DNA of 14,382 bases from Pyronema omphalodes (taxonomy: Eukaryota; Ascomycota; Pezizomycetes; Pezizales; Pyronemataceae), in NCBI GenBank assembly GCA_024516155.1, contig JAJJXM010000210.1, forward strand, positions 1 through 14,382, in the 5' to 3' direction. The notes beneath the pieces are model-generated. The model made no database searches and was not told the origin of the DNA. It was given only the letters and a program-made list of their open reading frames with translations. How positions within the stretch are numbered: the first letter of the stretch is position 1; the number at the start of each line of letters is the position of its first letter. Shown here in pieces: positions 1 to 6,869 of the stretch. A program made the translations under genes and the position numbers.

Positions 1-495
1 ATGTCGTGCATGACGTGCATGAAACATCTAGGTTTCATTTGAGTCACTTCTTTTCTCTATTAACCTTCCCCTCCTCATTAAGCCTTCTTTCTTCTAACTA
101 AGCCTTCTACCTAATTTCCGTTTTTGTTGTTTTTGACCTGTTTTTTTTTATATTTTTTATTTTATTTTTTCTTCCCTACATTTGAACGTTTTGAAGCTTC
201 AAAAATCACTCTGAAGCACTCAGCAGCAGTTACCAAGCAGCAGCAGCAAAGCTTTCACTTTCTTTCCGTCATCTTTTCTTCACCTTCTTTCACATCCTAA
301 CTTATTTCTTCCATCCTAACATCCATCTTGTAACTTCTAACATTTGCTAACTTCCTGGTCTTTTAGAAGGAAATCCCCCTACTCATCAGTAGAGATAACC
401 AAGATATTCAGCTGTCGCTTACTCCGAAATCTTGGAGTGGTCGTGGGAAATTGGGGGTCATATTTTGCCTTTGTAAGTTGTGTAGGTTGTAGGTT
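1..495. other. Pyrimidine-rich intergenic tract, no gene
   Basis: No coding region is supported here. The plus strand is strongly T/C-rich, with poly-T near 141-149, and contains several short words ending in CTAAC or CTTCTAAC between about 85 and 350 plus an AGCAGCAG cluster near 221-250. Such CT-rich stretches are common in fungal promoters and 5' leaders, and CTAAC words resemble intron branch sites, but no gene could be attached to them. The first bases hold two perfect tandem copies of a 9-bp word (CGTGCATGA, 5-13 and 14-22). The open frame reported from 408-638 on the minus strand is a proline-rich shadow of the poly-G tract next door. Confidence 0.5.
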
Positions 496-544
496 ATGGT
501 GGTGGTTGACAGGTTAGGTGGCGTTGGGGGTGAAAAGGAGGAGC

Positions 545-617
545 CGGGGGAGTGGGGGCGGGGGGGGGGGGGGAGGAAGGGGGGGGGGGGGGGTGGTGGA
601 GATGGGTGGGGAAAAGA
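545..617 (+). repeat. Poly-G / G-rich low-complexity tract
   Basis: The plus strand carries uninterrupted G runs of 14 (560-573) and 15 (579-593) bases, flanked by further GGGGG, GGTGG and GGGG groups. The runs are dense enough to form G-quadruplexes on this strand. Both strands stay open only because of the composition: poly-Gly on plus, poly-Pro on minus. No gene is called. Exact run lengths are doubtful because homopolymers this long are often mis-sequenced. Confidence 0.85.
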
Positions 618-754
618 TGGATATTGCGGAGCAAACATGGGGCTGGAGGAGGCGTTATTTACTCTGTACTATGAAATGAAATGAAGTTGATTCCTTTTTT
701 TTCTGGGGTATCTGGAATCTTACATCTTCCCTTTTATATTTTTCTTCGTAAAGT

Positions 755-803
755 TGTGACAGTGATTGTGACTGTGACTGTGACTGTGACTGTGATAGTG
801 ATA
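755..803 (+). repeat. TGTGAC hexanucleotide microsatellite
   Basis: A degenerate hexanucleotide repeat. About five near-perfect TGTGAC units lie at roughly 767-795, with decayed copies (GTGACAG, GTGATAG) on each side. On the minus strand it reads as alternating Ser-Gln in one frame, which explains the open frame at 655-963. That frame has no other protein-like feature. Confidence 0.85.
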
Positions 804-1026
804 CAATAAGCATCTGAACACAAACATTTATTATCCAACAATTACTGTTAAGAACAAAATATTGCTGTATTGCTCTAATGTCATCCGGAATGAATTGTGA
901 TCGACACAAGCCCCGTAAATCGCAAATCATAATGCCCCTTTGATGTACTACTGGTCGGTACATAATGCCAGTTAGGGTAGGTGTACTAGTATTATGCTGC
1001 TTGCAAGGGGGGAGAAGAGGAACAAC

Positions 1027-1346
1027 GGGGGCAAGGGGGGGGAGAGCGGGGAGATGCGGGGAGAGCGGGGAGAGCGGGGAGAGCGGGAGAGCGGGGAGAG
1101 CGGGGAGAGCGGGGAGAGCGGGGGAGCGGGGAGAGCGGGGAGAGCGGGGAGAGCGGGGAGGGAGAGCGGGGAGAGCGGGGAGAGCGGAGAGCGGGGAGAG
1201 CGGGAGACGGGGAGAGCGGGAGAGGGGGAGAGGGGAGAGCGGGCGAGCGGTGAGAGCGGGGAGAGCGGGGAGAGCGGGGAGAGCGGGAGGTAGGGGGGGA
1301 GGCGGGGAGAGGCGGAGAGCGGGGAGAGCGGGATATCGGGGAGATC
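1027..1346 (+). repeat. GGGGAGAGC 9-bp minisatellite
   Basis: About 320 bases of tandem units with consensus GGGGAGAGC. Many copies have lost or gained a base (GGGAGAGC, GGAGAGC, GGGGGAGC), and a few substituted copies lie near both ends. Purines are almost entirely on the plus strand. The unit is a multiple of three and lacks stops on both strands, so all six frames tend to be open: Gly-Glu-Ser, Ala-Gly-Arg and Arg-Gly-Glu on plus, Ser-Pro-Arg and Leu-Pro-Ala on minus. The long open frames covering it (965-1351 plus, 992-1513 minus) are by-products of the repeat. The regularly spaced G-runs could fold as G-quadruplexes. Confidence 0.92.
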
Positions 1347-1895
1347 TTTGATATCTTATATCTATCCCTATAGACTAACATTTCCATATATCCCCACACT
1401 CTCCAACTCACATTAGACATACCTACATACACCCTTCCCGTCCCAGCCCGCTTGGAAGTCATGATACTATCACTCCCCTCCCTTCCGTTGGACTGACACC
1501 AGTGATGGCTCACTGTACCGATAATGACGGCACGAGTACCCAGGGTTTTTAATATAACCCGAGAAAGAAAAGAAAAGTGGTAATAAGAATGAAAAGATTA
1601 TTGAAAATAATGTCGATATTTATTCTACCTATTGGTATGTGATGAGGAGTTGACTGCTACTTATGAAGAATCCTACAAGCGAAACTTGAAAGAAAAGTCT
1701 TTACACCGGCTGATGGAAATAACACCACCCGAAAAGAATCCTCAAATCCAGATCCAGAACTACTGATACCATATCTATTTCCACCTCCATCTAGAACCGC
1801 TGGAAGCAACAAGAACAGCTGTTTCTACCTTAACATGGTAGTAGTAGTAGGTTATATTCCAGTTAGGCTAAACTATTTCGTCCCTTTTCGTCCGG

Positions 1896-1979
1896 GGGTT
1901 TGTAGTTCAATTAATCAAAACACCGTCAAGCATGCTTTTTTTTAGTGACCGTATGTGGGTTCGAGTCCCACCGAATCTA
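1896..1979 (+). pseudogene. Decayed tRNA-like Pol III element (copy 1)
   Basis: A perfect T arm is present: GTGGG/CCCAC stem around the loop TTCGAGT (1955-1971), with the internal B-box GGTTCGAGTCC. The acceptor strands at 1896-1902 and 1972-1978 pair over seven positions using three G-U wobbles. The D arm is damaged: the AATTGGTTAG of the other copy is AATTAATCAA here, which breaks the A-box and one D-stem pair. The anticodon arm holds a run of eight Ts (1936-1943), a Pol III stop signal inside the element. A functional tRNA is therefore unlikely. No isotype can be assigned because no normal seven-base anticodon loop can be placed. Confidence 0.7.
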
Positions 1980-2254
1980 TATTTTGCTTCATTTCATTTC
2001 TCAGCAAAACCCCCTCAGGTTATGATGGCTTCACATATGACTGTCAACTGTCATGAACGTTTTTGATTTTATTTGAAGCTTACTTTACTTATGGGGATGT
2101 GATTTAGAATTTCTGCGGAGGGCTACTGAATGAAGCGCGTGTATGGTTACTGGAATGACGATTCAAGTTGCTTAATCTGATATGTAGATACGGGGTATGT
2201 AGCAGGCGTTGATGTGTGACGTTACGAAAGAAGATAGATTGCGATGTATGACTA

Positions 2255-2262
2255 TCACGTGA
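2255..2262. promoter_or_regulatory. TCACGTGA palindrome, R1 copy
   Basis: This 8-bp perfect palindrome is the classic binding word of fungal bHLH factors such as Cbf1. It sits in a context (ATCACGTGATG) that recurs in the other two repeat copies. A weak TATA-like word (GTGTATAG) follows about 35 bases later. It is conserved while the surrounding sequence has diverged. Any regulatory role is inference, as no gene follows. Confidence 0.4.
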
Positions 2263-2400
2263 TGGAGGTTAATGCTTACTCGCTTGTTATGCAAGTGTAT
2301 AGAAGTTGTATTTTCTTTACCAGAATTGCTGTTAGATCTACTCCCACTCACGTACAGTTTTATTTTCCCGGTATGCTCTGGAGACATAACATATCACTTG

Positions 2401-3589
2401 TTGCTGTTTGTGTTTAATTTGGGATCAGTTTTGGGAATGATGATTTAAGCCTCGGTTATCGCAGCCAGATATATTTAAACATGTGAAAATTAAAATGAAA
2501 TATGGCTTGATAGATAGAAATATTGCGGTAGTTAAAACTAAATAGAATGCTAAAGATAACGCCTGAGATGCTTTGAATGACGCATCGCAGCGTATCACAG
2601 TGCACTCGATACATATGTATAGTCGTAGTACATAGTAGTTTTTGTATGGTGACAGCTACAAATTGTAGTTCGGCCAAACACGTGGGTACCCGCTGAACTC
2701 TCGCTGCTAGGAAGAGTATGGTGATGGACGAGAGCAGAGCAGAGCATTAATCCCTACCAGCCAAGGAGACAAGACCCGGCGCTTCGGTAAAGACTAGAAA
2801 GAGCTATCTAGTTGGCTGCTACAGACTACAGTAGCTCCGAGAGCTGCGATGCTGTCAAAATACTCTCAGACTATTAGTAGCATTTTTGAGTATACAGTAT
2901 GAAGCTAGAGATGAGCGCCTTACCCTGGTCTTTAGATCTTGATCTTGATCTTGATCGTCGATACTGATATCTTTATATTTATCTGATAAGTTCATTTCCA
3001 GTAGAATTTAGTATTGATAGATATAGATAATGCCGGTCTGGAATCTCGGCATTACTGACGTACAGGGTTCTGGTTCGTATCTCTTCTATGTACATAGCGT
3101 ATACCGCGGTGACTTTCAGTTGGTTGTGTTTTGTTTGGTTGTTTCTTTGGTTAGGTTTCAAGTTTCCAGTTTCAAGTTTCACTGGGTGTATCACTTTCGT
3201 CATCTGAATTGCTTTCGCCATTTTGAATGGGTTCATTGTTTTCATTGGTTTTATCACTTTCATAGTTTTAACTGGTTTGAAAGTCTTGGGCAGAAGCACT
3301 GAGCATAAGTATGAGCATCATACCGCATCACTCAAAATCGCTCTCAACTCTGCGCAAACTGCTAGAAAATTGGGAACTTTTCCGCGCTGCAAGATTGAAG
3401 TTCAAACATAACGAATACAAGACATCTATTTCTTTAACAGTACGAGGGTCAATTAAAAAACCTGGATAACTGATCTATAAATTTAAACTTTCTATTTCTA
3501 TCCCCTCCTTCCTATCCTCTTAATCATCTTAAACATAAACGTTCTATATTTCCCAGATCTTAATGGCGAGTTTTTAGTGTGGGCGTGAC
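2401..3589. other. Intergenic DNA with short degenerate repeats, no gene
   Basis: No convincing coding region or RNA gene was found in these 1.2 kb. A GATCTT microsatellite lies at 2935-2957. At 3165-3290 the plus strand holds diverged copies of a short word: GTGTATCACTTTCGTCA near 3186 and TTTTATCACTTTCATAG near 3248. On the minus strand these read as a Lys/Met/Val-rich stretch, which accounts for the open frame at 2979-3299. 2740-2850 shows several short inverted words (AGAGC, TAGCTCC...GGAGCTA-like) but folds into no RNA class recognised here. Confidence 0.4.
2935..2957 (+). repeat. GATCTT microsatellite
   Basis: Three perfect tandem GATCTT units and a fourth partial unit (GATCGT). It is short and lies in intergenic DNA. 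Confidence 0.8.
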
Positions 3590-4830
3590 AAAAGAATAAT
3601 TGTGTATTCCATAGCAGGAAAAAGAGACCATACAGGAATACATTTCCCATTTCATCAGTCACTTAGAATATCCCGTATGAAATGATAGAACACCAGGCAC
3701 GCAAGCCCACAGAATTCTAGGATCGGCAACTATGTCGTTTTTGACCCGATGCCAGAACCCAAATATTGCTGGCTGCATGGAATACCGTCCGTAGTAAGCC
3801 GAAGCGTTAGAGGAAGATGAAGCTGAAGCAATAGTTGTGTTAGTTCCGTTTCCGTGAGGTGTATCTCCAGTGGCTTAGAAAATGACAGGAGATAGACAGT
3901 CCGTATTCAGAAGTTGGATAGCAAGAAGACAGAAATAAGTAGACATTTCCCATTTCGTTAGCCACTAAAGAGAGGCTACACAACCCCACGGAATTCTAGG
4001 ATCGGCAACAATATCATCTCTAACGAAAGGCTACACCCCGAAAGTTATGACTGCATTGGCGCTTGTTGCAAGCCGAAGAATTAGAGGGGGATGAAGCTGA
4101 AGGAACAGGCGTAGTGCGGGTACCGTTTCCGTGGGAAGCATGAGAAGCATCTCTAGTGGGCCTAGATAGTTCGAAGAATACCTGTCTGTCATAGTTGACT
4201 CAACGACAAGAGATGTTACTTGTTCCGTGGTTGGATAACAGGGAACAGATAAAGGTATACGTTGCCCATTTCATCAGCGACTCAAGTACAAGGCACACCA
4301 CGCCCCGCCTTTCCGGGACTAGCGACTATATCATCGATAACTTGATGCCAGAATCTGAGAACATTATGACTGCATTGTCGCCTTTTGCAAGCCGAAGCGC
4401 CAGAGTGAAAAGAAGCTGAAGCAATTGCTGTAGTGTTGGCTCCTTTTCCGTGAGTGGTATCTCCAACAGACTGAGAAAGTTCAAAAGACGCTCGGCATCG
4501 TGTCATTCGCAAGCTCCACAGACACGTTGTCCGCTTCCTCAAGCTCAGGTTTCCTACAAAACCAGAGACCATTTTAATGCTGTACATATTTTGATAGCTT
4601 TTGCAGTCCATATCCGACGAGTGGGGTGTTTTCCAAGTCCAATTCGAGTGCCAAGTCGACTTTTGAGGAGTTGCTGTATGTCATAGACTCATGGTTGACT
4701 CGGAGACAGGAGGAATTCCGTATTCCATGGTTGGATGATAGGAAACAGAGAAATCATATAGGACTACGTTTCCCATTTCCACAGCTGCTCGAATATCCTC
4801 TATGCGGACTGAAGGTCCATTAATCAAAAC
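3590..4830 (-). repeat. Decayed tandem array of a ~300-bp unit
   Basis: Landmarks recur in the same order. One is CATTTCCCATTTC-type words at 3641, 3944, 4260 and 4767. A second is AGCCGAAG words at 3797, 4071 and 4390. A third is CCGTTTCCGTG-type words followed by a CTCCAG or CTCTAG word at the end of the first three units. Spacing between the first three units is about 275-320 bases; the fourth copy has only the first part and follows a roughly 200-bp insert or diverged segment. On the minus strand every unit reads as similar protein pieces: a Gly/Asn/Thr/Ser/Ala-rich patch, a Trp-His-containing stretch ending in Asp-Ile-Val-Ala, then Glu-Met-Gly-Asn-Val. Each unit is broken by stops and frame changes. 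It therefore looks like a once-coding, tandemly repeated domain now in decay. Confidence 0.65.
4282..4700 (-). pseudogene. Broken reading frame of the tandem-array protein, family unknown
   Basis: This is the most coherent coding remnant of the array, read on the minus strand from about 4700 to a stop at 4282. The upstream part encodes an acidic/hydrophobic stretch (short motifs SKVDLALELD and NTPLVGYGLQ, then ELEEADNVSVEL) and breaks at stops near 4573 and 4472. It continues in another frame as the Ser/Thr/Ala patch (motif NTTAIASAS), a Cys-Lys-Arg-Arg-Gln-Cys motif, and FWHQVIDDIVA. The Asn-Gly-Thr-Asn-Thr-Thr sequence in the neighbouring unit looks like a glycosylated linker of a secreted or wall protein, but no signal peptide could be tied to it. 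I do not recognise the family. Frame changes may be real decay or the same sequence errors suspected in the gene at 8527-12477. Confidence 0.4.
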
Positions 4831-5382
4831 TGCCGTATCCAATCAGCAGTGTCCTACTCAAAAACTCTATACAGGTGGACAGGGAGGAACTTACGTTGAT
4901 TATTTACTCCATTCCTATTACCATTCTCAGAGCGTTGAGAAAGGAGCTGAAATATGGGGTGACGCCGCAAGAGACACGATAGGGTAGCGACTTCATCGTG
5001 TTTTCTTGGTGAGGAAGATGGGGTTTGAATGGGAATCTGGATAACGTAGTTCGATGAAGGCTGGATGTTGTAATGCCTGTTGTCTCAGTGAAGGATTAGT
5101 ATAATTGTTACTTGCGTAGAGGGGGTGGAGGGGTTGATAGAGGCAGTACGTACGGTGATAAGAAAGCGTCAATGGATGCCTTTGAGATTTATGGAATATT
5201 AGCTCTCACCAACATCGAGAGGCATGTCGTCTTCCGATTCATTGAGGTTGCCGGGGAACTTCAGCACAGCAGTCCGCGATGTCATCCAACGCCAAAGAGC
5301 GGCCTCGACCACCAGGTGGCATCATCAGGGAACTCAAGCGTATAAGGAGACTATCCGCAAAAAACAGTTAGGCTTATTCCTC
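4831..5382. other. Unassigned DNA between the array and the small broken frame
   Basis: No gene is supported. On the minus strand a well-placed ATG at 5001-4999 (MKSLPYRVSC) opens a 31-codon frame that could be the original start of the array protein; it ends at a stop near 4908. On the minus strand at 5090-5000 a short piece reads QQALQHPAFIEL, which faintly resembles the end of a protein kinase domain, but no other kinase motif is nearby. On plus, 5269-5360 reads as a basic stretch (PRPPGGIIRELKRIRR). None is long enough to call. Confidence 0.3.
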
Positions 5383-5609
5383 TTCATCCATGAATTGCGC
5401 GTTCAAAGTCGAAATAGGTGATATTGGTTCCTCGGTAGGATAGGGTGAGTCGTTGATGGTGATGGTGAAGCTGGAAGGTGTGCGGGAGGAATATATATAG
5501 GGTGTGTGCCAAGAGTGGCTGTGTATGTCTTTTCCTTTTTCACATTCGATGGGGGTTGGGGCGGGTTGAAAGTGATGGGTATGTGTGAAACGTCACCGGG
5601 GAAGAGCAT
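5383..5609 (-). pseudogene. Small broken reading frame, Pro/Ser-rich, unknown
   Basis: Read on the minus strand, an ATG at 5609-5607 (MLFPGDVSHI) opens a Pro-rich frame. Around 5520-5560 a better protein-like reading lies one frame away. It continues through a Ser/Thr-rich stretch (motifs YIYSSRTPSS, NDSPYPTEEP) to an acidic end, ISTLNAQFMDEEE, and a TAA at 5385-5383. The last 25 codons look like the tail of a regulatory protein, with Ser-Pro motifs and an acidic C-terminus. No domain was recognised. Upstream of the ATG lies a partial repeat copy with a TCACGTGA word about 155 bases away. One frameshift must be assumed, so this is tentative. Confidence 0.25.
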
Positions 5610-5729
5610 ATTGACCTTCTACACCATGCTTGTGGATGCTGCACGTCTGTGGTTGATTATGTCACAACATAAAATTCTAAAAGCCAATGTGGTCGATCTT
5701 GACGCGAGATATCAGACTGTACAAAACAG

Positions 5730-5935
5730 AGCGTGGTGAATGACGTAAACGCGGGTGGTATCACGTGATGGTAGGTACTGTTAGTCGGTACGCAACCTTT
5801 TGGACGTTTTGATGTCGTTATTGATGCGGGTCAATTGATTTCTTAACCAGTCGTAATATTTCTTGCCTGCGTTGTCATCCACTTCTATAAAAGTAAATAT
5901 TTGGATACCTTCACAGCACACCGTATCACGAAATG
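5730..5935 (+). repeat. Partial third copy (R3) of the long repeat's tail
   Basis: The block TGAATGACGTAAACGCGGGTGG followed by TATCACGTGATG (5737-5770) matches 6594-6627 of copy R2 closely: both have ATGACGT-(A/C)-(A/G)-CGGGTGGTATCACGTGATG. A TTCACAGCACACC word (5910-5922) matches TTCGCAGCACCCC (6765-6777). No tRNA-like element precedes this copy. It ends shortly before R2 begins, so R3 and R2 stand head to tail. Confidence 0.55.
5761..5768. promoter_or_regulatory. TCACGTGA palindrome, R3 copy
   Basis: The same palindrome as in R1 and R2, inside GGTGGTATCACGTGATGG. A TATAAAAG word follows at 5886-5893. The site could act on the small minus-strand frame ending at 5383 or on nothing at all. 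Confidence 0.4.
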
Positions 5936-6295
5936 GTGTTACGTGGATCGTGGATCCGTCATAACAGTGGACAACTTTTCAAACATGAGAACCCCGAAAA
6001 ACGAAAGCCATAAGAATAACAGGTTGTTTATAATACTGCCACCATCCACTCTGTCTAGCTGGGTGAGATGAGACGTCGACAATCACTCATGAAGAACTAC
6101 ATCAACAGAAAAAAATCACCGCTTCGGCTCCAGGAAGCAACACCGACCAAATCCCGCATCTGGAACGAGTTACCACTCACGTCATATCGTCTTTCACCGC
6201 CATCCTGATCCACCACAAGCACCGAGAACCGCTTTTTTCTCCGTCAGCACAGCAACGGACTATATTTCAATTTTAATACGCTCTTTCATCCCCAG

Positions 6296-6376
6296 GGGTT
6301 TGTAGTTCAATTGGTTAGAACACGGTCACTTAGCATGCTTAGGGGCCGTATGTGGGTTCGAGTCCCACCAAGCCCG
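6296..6376 (+). tRNA. tRNA-like Pol III element, isotype unresolved (copy 2)
   Basis: The acceptor stem is fully paired (GGGTTTG 6296-6302 with CAAGCCC 6369-6375, one G-U) and is followed by a discriminator G at 6376. The D stem is GTTC/GAAC. The T arm is perfect (GTGGG-TTCGAGT-CCCAC, 6352-6368). The A-box (TAGTTCAATTGG) and B-box (GGTTCGAGTCC) match the Pol III consensus. The anticodon stem can be CGGTC/GGCCG (6323-6327, 6344-6348) but encloses 16 bases rather than 7, and no U is at the position before a plausible anticodon. A 9-base intron or a decayed arm are both possible. The A-box, D arm and G discriminator resemble tRNA-Asp types, but no proper Asp anticodon loop can be placed. It may be a tRNA, a tRNA pseudogene or a tRNA-derived element. 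Confidence 0.5.
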
Positions 6377-6378
6377 TA

Positions 6379-6392
6379 TTTTTGCTTTTTTT
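6379..6392 (+). terminator. Pol III T-run terminators
   Basis: TTTTT at 6379-6383 and TTTTTTT at 6386-6392 start two and nine bases after the tRNA-like element. This is where an RNA polymerase III terminator is expected. Copy 1 has only TTTT at the matching place. Confidence 0.55.
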
Positions 6393-6617
6393 CACAGCAA
6401 AACACAAAGTAATTATGATTACTTCACGTATGATTGTCACGAGCTTTTGAATTTTTATTTCTGGCACAAGATAATCAGATTTCTGTGCTGTGATACTAAT
6501 TGCAGCATGTATGTAGCCATCAAAGTTTTAATAATACGACATTGTATGTCGACATGTTGACGCGTGACTTAGACGGTGCAAGAAAATTCGCGATGTATGA
6601 CGTCGGCACGGGTGGTA

Positions 6618-6625
6618 TCACGTGA
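6618..6625. promoter_or_regulatory. TCACGTGA palindrome, R2 copy, with TATATAA downstream
   Basis: A perfect bHLH-type palindrome 18 bases before a TATATAA word (6644-6650). The arrangement resembles a small promoter. No supportable gene follows within the next kilobase, so its role is unknown. Confidence 0.4.
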
Positions 6626-6869
6626 TGCGGTTGTTGCTCGTCAACTATATAACCGTACGGAAGGTTTATTATGCTCAATTAATTCCAGTCAATATTTGAT
6701 AGAGATACTTGCAAATACGACTCCCCTGTGCTGTAATACACTACAAGTTACATGCCGGGTCACCTTCGCAGCACCCCTTGAGACATCTAACATCACTCGT
6801 TTCAAATTTGTGCTCAATCCAGATAGTTTTTTTTGGATTCATCATTTTTGGATATTCATTTGACATATA

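Larger units (their letters stand above)
1540..2400 (+). repeat. Diverged long repeat, copy R1 (holds a tRNA-like element)
   Basis: This stretch aligns by eye, with many substitutions and gaps, to 5985-6830 in the same orientation. Matching landmarks, in the same order, are: the GATGAG...ATGAAGAA block (1641-1670 against 6065-6096), the GAA..AACACC block, the TATATT-C-A block just before the tRNA-like element, the element itself, the GCAAAAC block and an AATTATGATT-like block after it, the GCGATGTATGAC...TCACGTGATG block (2240-2265 against 6590-6628), and the GAGACAT-TAACAT-TCAC block (2382-2397 against 6780-6796). No open frame is conserved between the copies, so the shared part appears non-coding. 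Edges are approximate. It could be an old segmental duplication or a decayed mobile element; no terminal repeats or target-site duplications were seen. Confidence 0.6.
5985..6830 (+). repeat. Diverged long repeat, copy R2 (holds a tRNA-like element)
   Basis: Counterpart of 1540-2400 in direct orientation, about 4.4 kb away. It keeps the better-preserved tRNA-like element (6296-6376), two T-runs behind it, the GCGATGTATGACG...TCACGTGATG block (6590-6627), a TATATAA word at 6644-6650 and the GAGACATCTAACATCAC block (6780-6796). No reading frame is shared with R1; the open frame at 6576-6863 is not conserved and looks fortuitous. The limits are approximate. Homology extending well upstream of the tRNA-like element argues against a simple SINE whose body follows a tRNA head. 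Confidence 0.6.

Noticed and set aside
992..1513. 173-codon minus-strand and 128-/99-codon plus-strand open frames
   Set aside because: They exist because the 9-bp minisatellite has no stops in any frame. The products are pure Ser-Pro-Arg or Gly-Glu-Ser type repeats.
1540..2400. SINE with a tRNA head
   Set aside because: Homology between the copies extends hundreds of bases upstream of the tRNA-like element, and no A-tail or target-site duplication was seen. It is not excluded until more copies are compared.
5000..5090. C-terminal end of a protein kinase (QQALQHPAFIEL on minus)
   Set aside because: Only one short resemblance; no HRD, DFG or APE motif is present in any frame upstream.
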